This document shows positions 8,753 to 15,448 of a stretch of DNA of 21,117 nucleotides, in pieces. The stretch spans positions 1 to 21,117 of the forward strand of contig JACPFZ010000003.1 in NCBI GenBank assembly GCA_016182725.1, in the 5' to 3' direction. The translations under genes and the position numbers were made by a program. Source of the DNA: Candidatus Gottesmanbacteria bacterium (lineage in GTDB: Bacteria > Patescibacteriota > Microgenomatia > UBA10105 > UBA927). The notes under the pieces are model-generated. The model had not been told where the DNA came from. It saw only the letters and a program-made list of their open reading frames with translations, and did not search any database. How positions within the stretch are numbered: position 1 is the first letter of the stretch; each line of letters opens with the position of its first letter.

Positions 8753-9190
8753 ATGCCTACCGTCAATCAACTCGTCCGCAAAGGACGTCGAAAGCCAGCA
8801 AAAAAGATTAAAGCAACCGCTCTTCGGAAATTTTTTAATGCCAAAGACCGGATTACTCACCAGATTCCGTCTCCTTTCAAGCGGGGAGTGGTAACGTTGG
8901 TCAAAACCATGACGCCCAAAAAACCGAACTCCGCGCTTCGAAAAGTTGCCCGTGTGCGGCTTTCCAATAAACAGGAAGTCACGGCCTACATTCCCGGTAT
9001 CGGTCATGAATTGACGGAACACGCAATTGTTCTTGTTCGCGGCGGTCGGGTACCGGATTTGCCGGGAGTCAAATATCATATTGTCCGCGGAAAATTTGAT
9101 AGCACGGGAGTTGTGAGCCGCAAACAAGGACGGAGTCGCTATGGCACCAAAACCGGCGGTCCAGGGCCACAGGCGGCAGCAGCAAGTTAG
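8753..9190 (+). CDS. rpsL: 30S ribosomal protein S12
   Basis: S12 lines the decoding centre of the small subunit. The 145-residue product keeps the family core: MPTVNQLVRKGR at the N-terminus, TPKKPNSALRKVARVRL (K56, K57 equal E. coli K42/K43), VTAYIPGIGH and RKQGRSRYG. Relative to E. coli it has about 13 extra residues around 25-42 and a Gly/Pro/Ala-rich C-terminal extension. In the second decoding-centre loop the usual RVKDLPGV reads RVPDLPGV, so the lysine linked to streptomycin resistance is proline (P101). The adjacent aspartate (D102), the residue methylthiolated by RimO in other bacteria, is kept. The start lies one base after the rpoC stop. Confidence 0.96.
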   Translation: MPTVNQLVRKGRRKPAKKIKATALRKFFNAKDRITHQIPSPFKRGVVTLVKTMTPKKPNSALRKVARVRLSNKQEVTAYIPGIGHELTEHAIVLVRGGRVPDLPGVKYHIVRGKFDSTGVVSRKQGRSRYGTKTGGPGPQAAAAS

Positions 9191-9289
9191 AAAAAAGAAT
9201 CCGACAAATACTACAAATGCCACAAATCCGATAAATGAATAATTTGTAGTATTTATAGTATTTGTTGAATTTGTAGTATTTTTCAAGAT
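9191..9289. repeat. AT-rich repeats and alternative hairpins between rpsL and rpsG
   Basis: AAATACTACAAAT (9206-9218) is the exact reverse complement of ATTTGTAGTATTT, which occurs at 9242-9254 and again at 9269-9281, with a degenerate copy in between. The single left arm can pair with any right arm, giving mutually exclusive hairpins. The last copy ends 8 nt before the rpsG ATG, and no Shine-Dalgarno sequence is visible. The spacer is far more AT-rich than the flanking genes. Confidence 0.65.
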
Positions 9290-9766
9290 ATGCCACGATC
9301 TGGACGAGTTACTAAACCACTTCTTGCGCCTGATCCTATATACGGGAATCGGTTACTCGCCCGATTTATCAATCGCGTGATGAAGGAGGGGCAAAAACGT
9401 ACTGCGGAAAACGTCGTGTATTCAGCGTTAGAGATTCTGAAATCAAAAGGCGAGGATCCCATCAAAATTTTTGAAACTGCCATTGCCAATGTGGGACCAA
9501 AAATGGAAGTGAAAGCTCGACGCGTAGGGGGAGCTTCCTATCAAGTGCCGATGGAAGTTCGGGGTGATCGTAGAATTGCGCTTGCGATCCGTTGGATTAT
9601 TCAGTTCGCTAAAAAGCGAAGCAATAAAGAATATAAAACATTTTCAGAAAAATTAGCGGCAGAACTCATTGATGCCTCCAAAAATCAGGGCGAAGCCGTC
9701 AAAAAGCGAGACATTATGCACCGCAATGCCGAAGCAAACCGGGCATTCGCCCACTTTAAATGGTAG
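9290..9766 (+). CDS. rpsG: 30S ribosomal protein S7
   Basis: S7 nucleates assembly of the small-subunit head and contacts the E-site tRNA. The 158-residue product is close to the usual 156 and complete. It shows the family motifs MPRSGRV near the start, DPIYGNRLLARFINRVMKEGQK, the VGPKMEVKARRVGGASYQVP block, RRIALAIRWI, and KKRDIMHRNAEANRAFAHFKW at the end. The start is fixed by the conserved N-terminus even though no ribosome-binding site is seen. It is the last gene of the operon. fusA and tuf, which often follow in a str operon, are absent; a perfect palindrome and an unrelated glycosylase gene follow instead. Confidence 0.97.
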   Translation: MPRSGRVTKPLLAPDPIYGNRLLARFINRVMKEGQKRTAENVVYSALEILKSKGEDPIKIFETAIANVGPKMEVKARRVGGASYQVPMEVRGDRRIALAIRWIIQFAKKRSNKEYKTFSEKLAAELIDASKNQGEAVKKRDIMHRNAEANRAFAHFKW

Positions 9767-9785
9767 ATTTGATTTTAAATCAAAT
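9767..9785. repeat. 19-bp AT palindrome directly after rpsG
   Basis: ATTTGATTTTAAATCAAAT begins on the base after the rpsG stop and has 9-bp perfect arms around one base. It shares base 9785 with the longer palindrome that follows, so the two could form tandem hairpins in RNA. Confidence 0.7.
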
Positions 9786-9818
9786 TGACAAATTACTGCT
9801 TAAGCAGTAATTTGTCAA
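9785..9818. terminator. perfect 34-bp palindrome at the end of the rpo/rps operon
   Basis: TTGACAAATTACTGCTT (9785-9801) is followed immediately by its exact reverse complement (9802-9818), giving 17-bp arms with no loop. Operon-end placement suggests an RNA hairpin terminator or 3'-end stabiliser, but no U-tract follows. A protein-binding or recombination site is an alternative. The perfect symmetry is certain; the role is inferred. Confidence 0.5.
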
Positions 9819-9858
9819 CAGGACGAAACCTGAAAGAAGCAATTCCTTCAACAAAAGA

Positions 9859-9887
9859 TTGATGCATATCATAAAATCAAGTAAACT
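9859..9887 (+). promoter_or_regulatory. promoter of the DNA glycosylase, leaderless geometry
   Basis: TTGATG (9859-9864), a 17-nt spacer and TAAACT (9882-9887) are followed by six bases and the ATG at 9894. A normal start-point distance would place +1 at or next to the A of the ATG. Confidence 0.55.
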
Positions 9888-9893
9888 CAGCGA

Positions 9894-10487
9894 ATGGACG
9901 AAAAAGTTGTTCTCCACTTTCAATCCGTTGACCCCGTCCTTTTTTCTGCCATACGTAATAGTAAGCCCTTCACTATCGAGAAATCAGATGATTATTTTTC
10001 TGATTTGGTAGAGGCTATCATTTGCCAGCAGCTATCCGATAAAGCAGGAGCGACGATTTTTGGCAGATTTCAAAAACTATTTCCAAAAGAAAAGATCACT
10101 CCAGAACAGGTATTGTCTTTGACTGATTTGGCAATACGAAATGTCGGTTCGTCTTGGTCGAAAGTGCGGTACATCAAAAATATTGCACAGGCGACTGTAG
10201 ACAACACATTGAACCTTAATGCAATAGACACGTTGACCAATGAAGAAATAATAAAAGAACTGACCAAAATAAAAGGCATTGGGCCATGGACAGCAGAAAT
10301 GTTTCTTATGTTTACGTTAGGACGCGAAGACGTATTCTCTCATGGAGACTTGGGCCTCAACCGTGCCATCCAAAATCTCTATCACTTCAAAAAAGAACCA
10401 ACGCGAAAACAGATCGAGAAGATTTCCCGCAAATGGTCTCCCTATCGCACCTGGGCATGTCTTCTCCTTTGGCGCACGTTAGACTAA
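9894..10487 (+). CDS. DNA-3-methyladenine glycosylase (AlkA-like, HhH-GPD)
   Basis: This base-excision-repair glycosylase is predicted to remove alkylated purines. The 197-residue protein carries the HhH-GPD core: LVEAIICQQLSDKAGATIFGRF in the first helical domain, the helix-hairpin-helix IKGIGPWTAEMFLMF (about 124-138), and the following VFSHGDLGL, whose D152 matches the catalytic aspartate of AlkA. There is no Cys4 iron-sulfur cluster at the C-terminus, unlike MutY/Nth, and no N-terminal AlkA beta domain, so it resembles the compact MAG-type enzymes. It has its own promoter and an intrinsic terminator (10522-10549), and so appears monocistronic. Substrate range is inferred from the family. 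Confidence 0.9.
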   Translation: MDEKVVLHFQSVDPVLFSAIRNSKPFTIEKSDDYFSDLVEAIICQQLSDKAGATIFGRFQKLFPKEKITPEQVLSLTDLAIRNVGSSWSKVRYIKNIAQATVDNTLNLNAIDTLTNEEIIKELTKIKGIGPWTAEMFLMFTLGREDVFSHGDLGLNRAIQNLYHFKKEPTRKQIEKISRKWSPYRTWACLLLWRTLD

Positions 10488-10521
10488 CGCTTCTCAAGAG
10501 AGACTCCTTTGTTTATACTAC

Positions 10522-10549
10522 AAAAACTCAGGTTTGCAACCGAGTTTTT
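10522..10549 (+). terminator. intrinsic terminator after the glycosylase
   Basis: AAAAACTC (10522-10529) pairs with GAGTTTTT (10542-10549). Inside it GGTT (10531-10534) pairs with AACC (10538-10541) around a TGC loop, with one bulged A. The U-rich right arm gives classic rho-independent geometry; the A-rich left arm makes it potentially bidirectional. Confidence 0.75.
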
Positions 10550-10554
10550 CAGTA

Positions 10555-10645
10555 TATACCCATCTAATGGTAAAAAGTTTTTAACTTTTCACCATAATCA
10601 GCTTTTTCGCTTAAGAAAGCTGCAAATCTGAGTAAGATGGGTATA
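10555..10645. repeat. nested hairpins upstream of the CHASE2 cyclase
   Basis: TATACCCATCT (10555-10565) is the exact reverse complement of AGATGGGTATA (10635-10645). Between them lie an ATGGT...ACCAT hairpin with one mismatch and a CAGCTTT/AAAGCTG hairpin. The outer right arm overlaps the candidate -10 of the downstream gene, so cruciform formation or a repressor bound here could control the promoter. Confidence 0.5.
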
Positions 10646-10649
10646 CAAT
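10644..10649 (+). promoter_or_regulatory. candidate -10 box of the CHASE2 cyclase
   Basis: TACAAT lies seven bases before the ATG at 10657. No good -35 is visible. The distance again suggests a transcript beginning at or near the start codon. Confidence 0.35.
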
Positions 10650-10656
10650 AAGCCCT

Positions 10657-12624
10657 ATGATGAAAGGATTGGTGCGGGGACTCATTATCGGATTTGGATG
10701 CGGTGCAGTTTTGGGGGTACTGTTTCTTCTAGGAGCATTTGACAGTTGGCAAACGAAACTGTCCGATATGCTCTACACTCCAAAAAAGCCGCGAAGCGAC
10801 ATTGTCATTATTGCCATTGATGACCGCTCTATTCAAGCTATTGGCCGCTGGCCCTGGGACCGCACTGTCCATGCCGAGCTTCTTCGTCGTCTCGAACAAA
10901 ACAAACCCAAAGTCATTGGTCTTGACGTTGCGTTTCCTGAAGAAAGTAATAAAACTTCGGATGATCAACTTGCCGCCGCCATTAAAACTGCGGGTAATGT
11001 TGTGCTTCCTCTCGAATCAGATAAACTTCATGTTGTTGGCAACACGATTGTTCTTGACGCAATCCAGTCCCCAATACCGCTTTTTAGCAAAGTAGCATCG
11101 CTTGGACTGGTCACTCTGATTCCTCATACCGATGGGGTTACTCGCCAAACTCCGATTCGCATTACTGATACTTCTAGCAACGTCATTGAACCATTTTCTC
11201 TTGCAGTTCTCCGTCTCTACCTTGGTGGGCAAAAAGAAGCATTTTCATCTTTTCCCACGGAAGGTGGACAACTGCGGATTGCATTTGTGGGAAAACCTGG
11301 AACGTTCCCAATCTATTCCTATATGGATGTACGTAATGGTCGTATTCCAGCAAAGACATTTGCTGACAAGATTGTGCTTATAGGAGCAACAGCTCTTGAT
11401 CTTCATGATACGCAAGTGACCCCGCTTGCCGGCGGCAAACCTATGAGTGGCGTAGAGTTTCATGCAAATATCATACAGACCATCTTAGATAAAACATTTC
11501 TTACCAGTGAAAAAAGATGGCAGACACTGTTCTCTCTTTTTGCTCTTTCCATAGTCATTGGCGTAGTGTCTTCGCTTGCTGGCATTTCTTGGGCAACAGT
11601 TTTTCTTATTGTAGCCGGCATTGGATATATTATTTTTGTCATTGTCTCTTTTGATAGAGGAATCATCCGTAAGTTGGTTTTCCCGCCATTGAGTCTTCTG
11701 GTTTCCTATGTCGTTTCGTTGGCGATACGGTACATGACAGAACGTAAAGAAAAACATTTTATTAAGAAAGCTCTGTCGTACTATCTTTCCGATGCGGTCA
11801 TGAAAGACGTGTTAAGTAACCCGAGTAAGTTGCGTCTTGGTGGACAGAGGAAAGAAATAACCGTCCTTTTTTCCGACATTGCCGGATTTACGACGATTTC
11901 AGAAAAATTGAAACCAGAAGTACTCGCTCGACTTCTCAATGATTATTTAAGCCGCATGACGAAGATTGTGTTTTTATTCAATGGCGTCTTGGATAAATAT
12001 ATTGGCGATGCCGTGATGGCTTTTTGGGGAGCGCCTCTTAATGAAAAAAATCATGCACTTTTGGCGTGCAAAACTGCCCTTGTCATGCAGGAAGAAGTAG
12101 GGAACATCAAGAAAGAATGGGAAAAAATTGGTGTTCCCGACTTTACCGTACGAATTGGCATCAATACCGGTGACATGGTGGTCGGCAACATGGGATCGGA
12201 TCTACGGTTTGATTATACGCTTCTTGGCGATAATGTGAATTTAGGCTCTCGACTGGAGGGCATCAATAAAGAATATGGAACGAAGATTATTATCAGTGAG
12301 GCAACGTATGAAAAGGTAAAAGATGCCGTGGTCGTGCGCCGACTCGACACTGTGGCGGTGAAAGGCAAAGCGCATGGAGTTACTATCTATGAACTTCGTG
12401 GAGTAGGCTCGGCAGGCAAAGAGCAAGAATTCCTCAATCGTTTTGAGGAAGCACGGAAACTGTATGAACAGGGGAAGTTTAAAAATGCGCGCACGGCGTT
12501 TCTTCTTCTTGCTAAGACGTACTCTTTTGATGTGCCAATTCAGGTATACCTTCGACGTTTAGAAGAACTTATACCCCATCCTCCAAAGAATTGGGACGGC
12601 ATATTTCATGCGAAAAGCAAGTAG
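10657..12624 (+). CDS. membrane CHASE2-domain adenylate cyclase
   Basis: This 655-residue sensor is predicted to make cyclic AMP in response to an extracytoplasmic signal. Order: an N-terminal membrane helix (about 7-27), an extracellular CHASE2 domain (about 30-280, with IVIIAIDDRSIQAIGRWPWDR near its start), three membrane helices (about 285-355), a class III cyclase domain (about 385-580), and a short helical TPR-like tail. Catalytic residues are complete: metal-binding D407 (FSDIAGFT) and D451 (DKYIGDAVMAFWG), adenine-selecting K447 and D525, and N528 and R532 (DNVNLGSRLE), so cAMP is more likely than cGMP. A second ATG follows the first. No cAMP receptor is visible in the window, so the downstream target is unknown. 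Confidence 0.92.
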   Translation: MMKGLVRGLIIGFGCGAVLGVLFLLGAFDSWQTKLSDMLYTPKKPRSDIVIIAIDDRSIQAIGRWPWDRTVHAELLRRLEQNKPKVIGLDVAFPEESNKTSDDQLAAAIKTAGNVVLPLESDKLHVVGNTIVLDAIQSPIPLFSKVASLGLVTLIPHTDGVTRQTPIRITDTSSNVIEPFSLAVLRLYLGGQKEAFSSFPTEGGQLRIAFVGKPGTFPIYSYMDVRNGRIPAKTFADKIVLIGATALDLHDTQVTPLAGGKPMSGVEFHANIIQTILDKTFLTSEKRWQTLFSLFALSIVIGVVSSLAGISWATVFLIVAGIGYIIFVIVSFDRGIIRKLVFPPLSLLVSYVVSLAIRYMTERKEKHFIKKALSYYLSDAVMKDVLSNPSKLRLGGQRKEITVLFSDIAGFTTISEKLKPEVLARLLNDYLSRMTKIVFLFNGVLDKYIGDAVMAFWGAPLNEKNHALLACKTALVMQEEVGNIKKEWEKIGVPDFTVRIGINTGDMVVGNMGSDLRFDYTLLGDNVNLGSRLEGINKEYGTKIIISEATYEKVKDAVVVRRLDTVAVKGKAHGVTIYELRGVGSAGKEQEFLNRFEEARKLYEQGKFKNARTAFLLLAKTYSFDVPIQVYLRRLEELIPHPPKNWDGIFHAKSK

Positions 12625-12626
12625 TG

Positions 12627-14237
12627 TTACTTTTTAGCAAAGATTATGGCAGTGGGGATATTGCGACCAGGGCCGTAAATATAACTCCCATTAAGCCACA
12701 GCGCCGATGAACCGCCGCCGTCAATATTCATCGCATTGTCGGCATGAAGCGCTCCGTACACATTCGCAGAATCAAGGACTGTGGCGTTGCCAACGATACA
12801 CAGGTATAGGGTAGTTCCTTTTTGAACAATAGCGCCGCGATTTGATTGAACCGTTCGCTGTTTGTCATCGAGGGTAGTATCGGTTGCAACCAGAGAACCG
12901 TTGAGGAGGAGAAGTGGATTTCCTGCGGTGCCAGCGGAAATACCGGTATCTCTGCCCCATTCCAGCGTTTTTGCCTTAAAAATGGGATTACCGCCGCTAT
13001 CTGTGACAAAAAATGGAAGGACACTGTAAACATTATTATCAGAATTTATGTAGCGCTTGACTCTGGAGTTGAAAAAGAGCGTATCAAAAGAATTTGTTTT
13101 ACCAGTACATATTGGATAGTCGGCAGGACAAAAGTACATACCGTTCATTGCAGCAAATCCACCGTTTCTACTCGCAAATTCACCAAGCGGCAGTACTGGG
13201 CAATTATCTTTACAATCACTCTCATTTGCCGAATCGGTAATCACTCGAATCCCTGTTTGATTTCCACCAATACAGCTTAAGGGAAATTGTCCGTTAGGGG
13301 TTTGGACGAGTGAGCGAGAATACCCTTCGCCCGGCATAGATTGAATAATTGGGATAGCTGGTTTGGTCGGGGTGGCGCTTGGTGTTGCGCTCGGAGTCGG
13401 GGTCAAAAAGAGTTGCGGCAAAAACTTAGCGGAAACTGTTGCAAGGATTTGTCTTTCATCAACATACCGTAAACGGCACGTGGGGCACAGCGTCTTTCTC
13501 TTTTTTTCGCGTTCACTATCTGCTTCTTTATTCAAAAGGAGCCAGTTTCGTTCCTCATCCGTTTCAAGAATTTTACTTACTCGGACCCGTTGCTCTTTTG
13601 CCGGGTGGACATCGGCTTTGTTGTCTTGTGGAATACTGGTTTGCGTTTCCATACGTCGTTTGCCGGTTTCATCTTTTTTCACAACATCCACAGTATCTTC
13701 AACCACAGAAATCCGTGACGTGTTATCTTTGCGATGCCACACGGAAAACGCAGTCCCGCGGACTGTTGCTACCGCAGTAGGCGTTTCCACCTCAAGGGAA
13801 TCAGTGACGCCCAGAAGTTTTTTGAATCGGGCGTAGATGCTGCCGATTTTATTTTCTACTGCAACCTTCCCGTCTTTCGTGCGGTGAAAGACGACCGTGG
13901 TTTCCGGCCCAAGCCTCACCAATGTGTCGTCACTATAGCGGATAAGCGCAACGGTCTCTTTATTCGTCGTCACCGTATCGTTTTCTTCGAGGGGAATCGT
14001 CTCTCCCGGAGAAACCGTTTTCGTTTGTCCCTGTCGGACGATGGTTGCCGTCCCTTGGGAAAGAGCAATCATTTCATTTGGTTCATTTTGGACAGAAGAA
14101 GACACGTGTGGTGTTGGGGCGGTAGGGGTACTCATAAATACTCTCGCCAAAGCTACCAGACCAACCATTAAAAGAATGCCAAAGACGGCGATCAATCCCG
14201 GACGGATACGCAGGGGAGTGCGTTTGGTGGCATCCAT
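12627..14237 (-). CDS. membrane-anchored FecR-domain / phosphodiester glycosidase (NAGPA-like) protein
   Basis: From the ATG at 14237 the product is 536 residues: an N-terminal membrane anchor (IAVFGILLMVGLVALARVF), a FecR-like region with SLEVETPTAVATVRGTAFSV at its core, a charged stretch with a CPTC pair, a Pro/Thr/Ser linker (PTPSATPSATPTKP), and a C-terminal phosphodiester glycosidase (NAGPA/DUF2233) domain with GGFAAMNGMYF and the hallmark NAMNIDGGGSSALWLNG. It is probably exported and acts on envelope sugar phosphodiesters, or binds them. The substrate is unknown. In-frame ATGs at 14267 and 14312 are possible, but the latter would overlap the divergent gene and lies upstream of the likely promoter. 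It converges on the cyclase gene with two bases between stop codons. Confidence 0.85.
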   Translation of the reverse strand: MDATKRTPLRIRPGLIAVFGILLMVGLVALARVFMSTPTAPTPHVSSSVQNEPNEMIALSQGTATIVRQGQTKTVSPGETIPLEENDTVTTNKETVALIRYSDDTLVRLGPETTVVFHRTKDGKVAVENKIGSIYARFKKLLGVTDSLEVETPTAVATVRGTAFSVWHRKDNTSRISVVEDTVDVVKKDETGKRRMETQTSIPQDNKADVHPAKEQRVRVSKILETDEERNWLLLNKEADSEREKKRKTLCPTCRLRYVDERQILATVSAKFLPQLFLTPTPSATPSATPTKPAIPIIQSMPGEGYSRSLVQTPNGQFPLSCIGGNQTGIRVITDSANESDCKDNCPVLPLGEFASRNGGFAAMNGMYFCPADYPICTGKTNSFDTLFFNSRVKRYINSDNNVYSVLPFFVTDSGGNPIFKAKTLEWGRDTGISAGTAGNPLLLLNGSLVATDTTLDDKQRTVQSNRGAIVQKGTTLYLCIVGNATVLDSANVYGALHADNAMNIDGGGSSALWLNGSYIYGPGRNIPTAIIFAKK

Positions 14238-14245
14238 ATCAGGGA

Positions 14246-14274
14246 AGTATAGCGGAGAACCAAACATGCTACAA
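14246..14274 (-). promoter_or_regulatory. promoter of the glycosidase gene
   Basis: On the minus strand TTGTAG (14274-14269), a 17-nt spacer and TATACT (14251-14246) precede the ATG at 14237 by eight bases. A start point at the ATG is expected. The -35 occupies nearly the same bases as the -10 of the divergent DUF2130 gene. Confidence 0.5.
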
Positions 14275-14275
14275 T
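14270..14275 (+). promoter_or_regulatory. candidate -10 box of the DUF2130 gene
   Basis: TACAAT lies ten bases before the ATG at 14286, implying a leader of only a few nucleotides. The -35 position (about 14247-14252) is weak and overlaps the opposing -10. Confidence 0.4.
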
Positions 14276-14285
14276 ACCGTTTGTT

Positions 14286-15401
14286 ATGACCAACACCGTG
14301 GTTTGTCCCCATTGCGGCAAAACGATTGAGATTACCCAGGCCATAAGGCAGCAGATTGAACAGGAAATAGCAGCCTCCATCAAAAAACAGACGGAAATTG
14401 ACCTTCGCCGCGAACTAACTGAAAAAAATTTATTGGAACTTACGGATTTAAAAAAACAATTAGAAGAAAAGGATAAAAAAGTTGCCCAGTTGAGAGGTCA
14501 GGAGCTGACGCTACGGGAAGAAAAACGGAAAATTGAAGAAGAGAAAAAAGAATTGAAATTGGAAGTAGCACGGCAACTTGATGAAGAGCGAAAAAAACTT
14601 GAGGAAGCAATTCTTAAACAGGCGGCGCAGGAACATCGGCTGAAGGATCAGGAAAAAGAAAAAATTATCAATGATTTGAAAAAATCCCTTGAAGATGCAC
14701 AGCGCAAAGCTTCACAAGGATCACAACAATTACAAGGAGAGGTGCAGGAGCTGGATTTGGAAGAATCTTTACGTACTACATTTCCGAGCGATACGGTTGA
14801 GCCAGTGGGGAAAGGTGTGAGAGGAGCAGATATCCGTCATATTGTGCGCACATCTTTGGGCAATATCTGCGGCATTATTCTTTGGGAATCCAAGCGGACA
14901 AAAGCGTGGTCGGACGAGTGGGTTGTCAAATTAAAAGATGATTTGAGAAGTGAAAAAGCAAACATTCCTATTATTGTCTCCACAGTATTGCCCGACGAAG
15001 CCCGATCCGGTTTTGGGTATAAACACGGCGTGCTGGTGTGTGGTTTCCCACTTGCCCTCTCTATAGCGGAAATAATCCGACAACGCTTGATTGATGTTGC
15101 CCGCGAAAAGTACATCGGGCAAAATCGGGAAAAGGGGAAAGCAGATATGCTTTATGAGTACGTCACCGGACACGAGTTCCGTCAGCAGATCGAGGCCATC
15201 GTTGAGGTCTATAACGACATGCATACACAGATTCTGAAAGAACGCGCGGCATTTGAAAAAATTTGGAAAACCAGAGAAGCGCAAGTGACAAAAATGTTCA
15301 CGAGTACCGCAGGAATTGTCGGTAGTATGCGCGGGAGAATTGGTCAGTCTCTACCCCAAGTGAAAGGGCTGGAACTATTGGAAGAACCTAATCATAAGTG
15401 A
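14286..15401 (+). CDS. DUF2130 family coiled-coil protein
   Basis: The 371-residue product begins with a small zinc-ribbon-like CPHCGK (C6, C9), continues with a long charged coiled coil (about 20-155, rich in E and K), and ends in a conserved globular domain with GKGVRGADIRHIV, GIILWESKRTKAWSDEWV and a later YEYVTGHEFRQQIEAIVE segment. This matches the DUF2130 family, found widely in bacteria but without an established biochemical role. The ILWESKRTK segment resembles a nuclease-like (PD-(D/E)xK-type) core; that is my inference from the E-x-K spacing, not a demonstrated activity. It is transcribed divergently from the glycosidase gene and ends 47 bp before the next gene. Confidence 0.85.
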   Translation: MTNTVVCPHCGKTIEITQAIRQQIEQEIAASIKKQTEIDLRRELTEKNLLELTDLKKQLEEKDKKVAQLRGQELTLREEKRKIEEEKKELKLEVARQLDEERKKLEEAILKQAAQEHRLKDQEKEKIINDLKKSLEDAQRKASQGSQQLQGEVQELDLEESLRTTFPSDTVEPVGKGVRGADIRHIVRTSLGNICGIILWESKRTKAWSDEWVVKLKDDLRSEKANIPIIVSTVLPDEARSGFGYKHGVLVCGFPLALSIAEIIRQRLIDVAREKYIGQNREKGKADMLYEYVTGHEFRQQIEAIVEVYNDMHTQILKERAAFEKIWKTREAQVTKMFTSTAGIVGSMRGRIGQSLPQVKGLELLEEPNHK

Positions 15402-15409
15402 TTGCGGGG

Positions 15410-15439
15410 TTGTTCTGGACGCATGAAGTGGGGTACAAT
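15410..15439 (+). promoter_or_regulatory. candidate promoter of the AspA-like hydrolase
   Basis: TTGTTC (15410-15415), an 18-nt spacer and TACAAT (15434-15439) are followed by nine bases and the ATG at 15449. A start at or just before the ATG is expected. Confidence 0.45.
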
Positions 15440-15448
15440 GAATAAGCG

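Noticed and set aside
9785..9790. TTGACA inside the 34-bp palindrome as a -35 box
   Set aside because: No -10-like hexamer lies 16-18 nt downstream; the glycosylase has its own promoter further on.
13363..13836. 157-residue plus-strand ORF opposite the glycosidase gene
   Set aside because: It lies fully antisense to the FecR/linker coding region and shows no recognisable domain.
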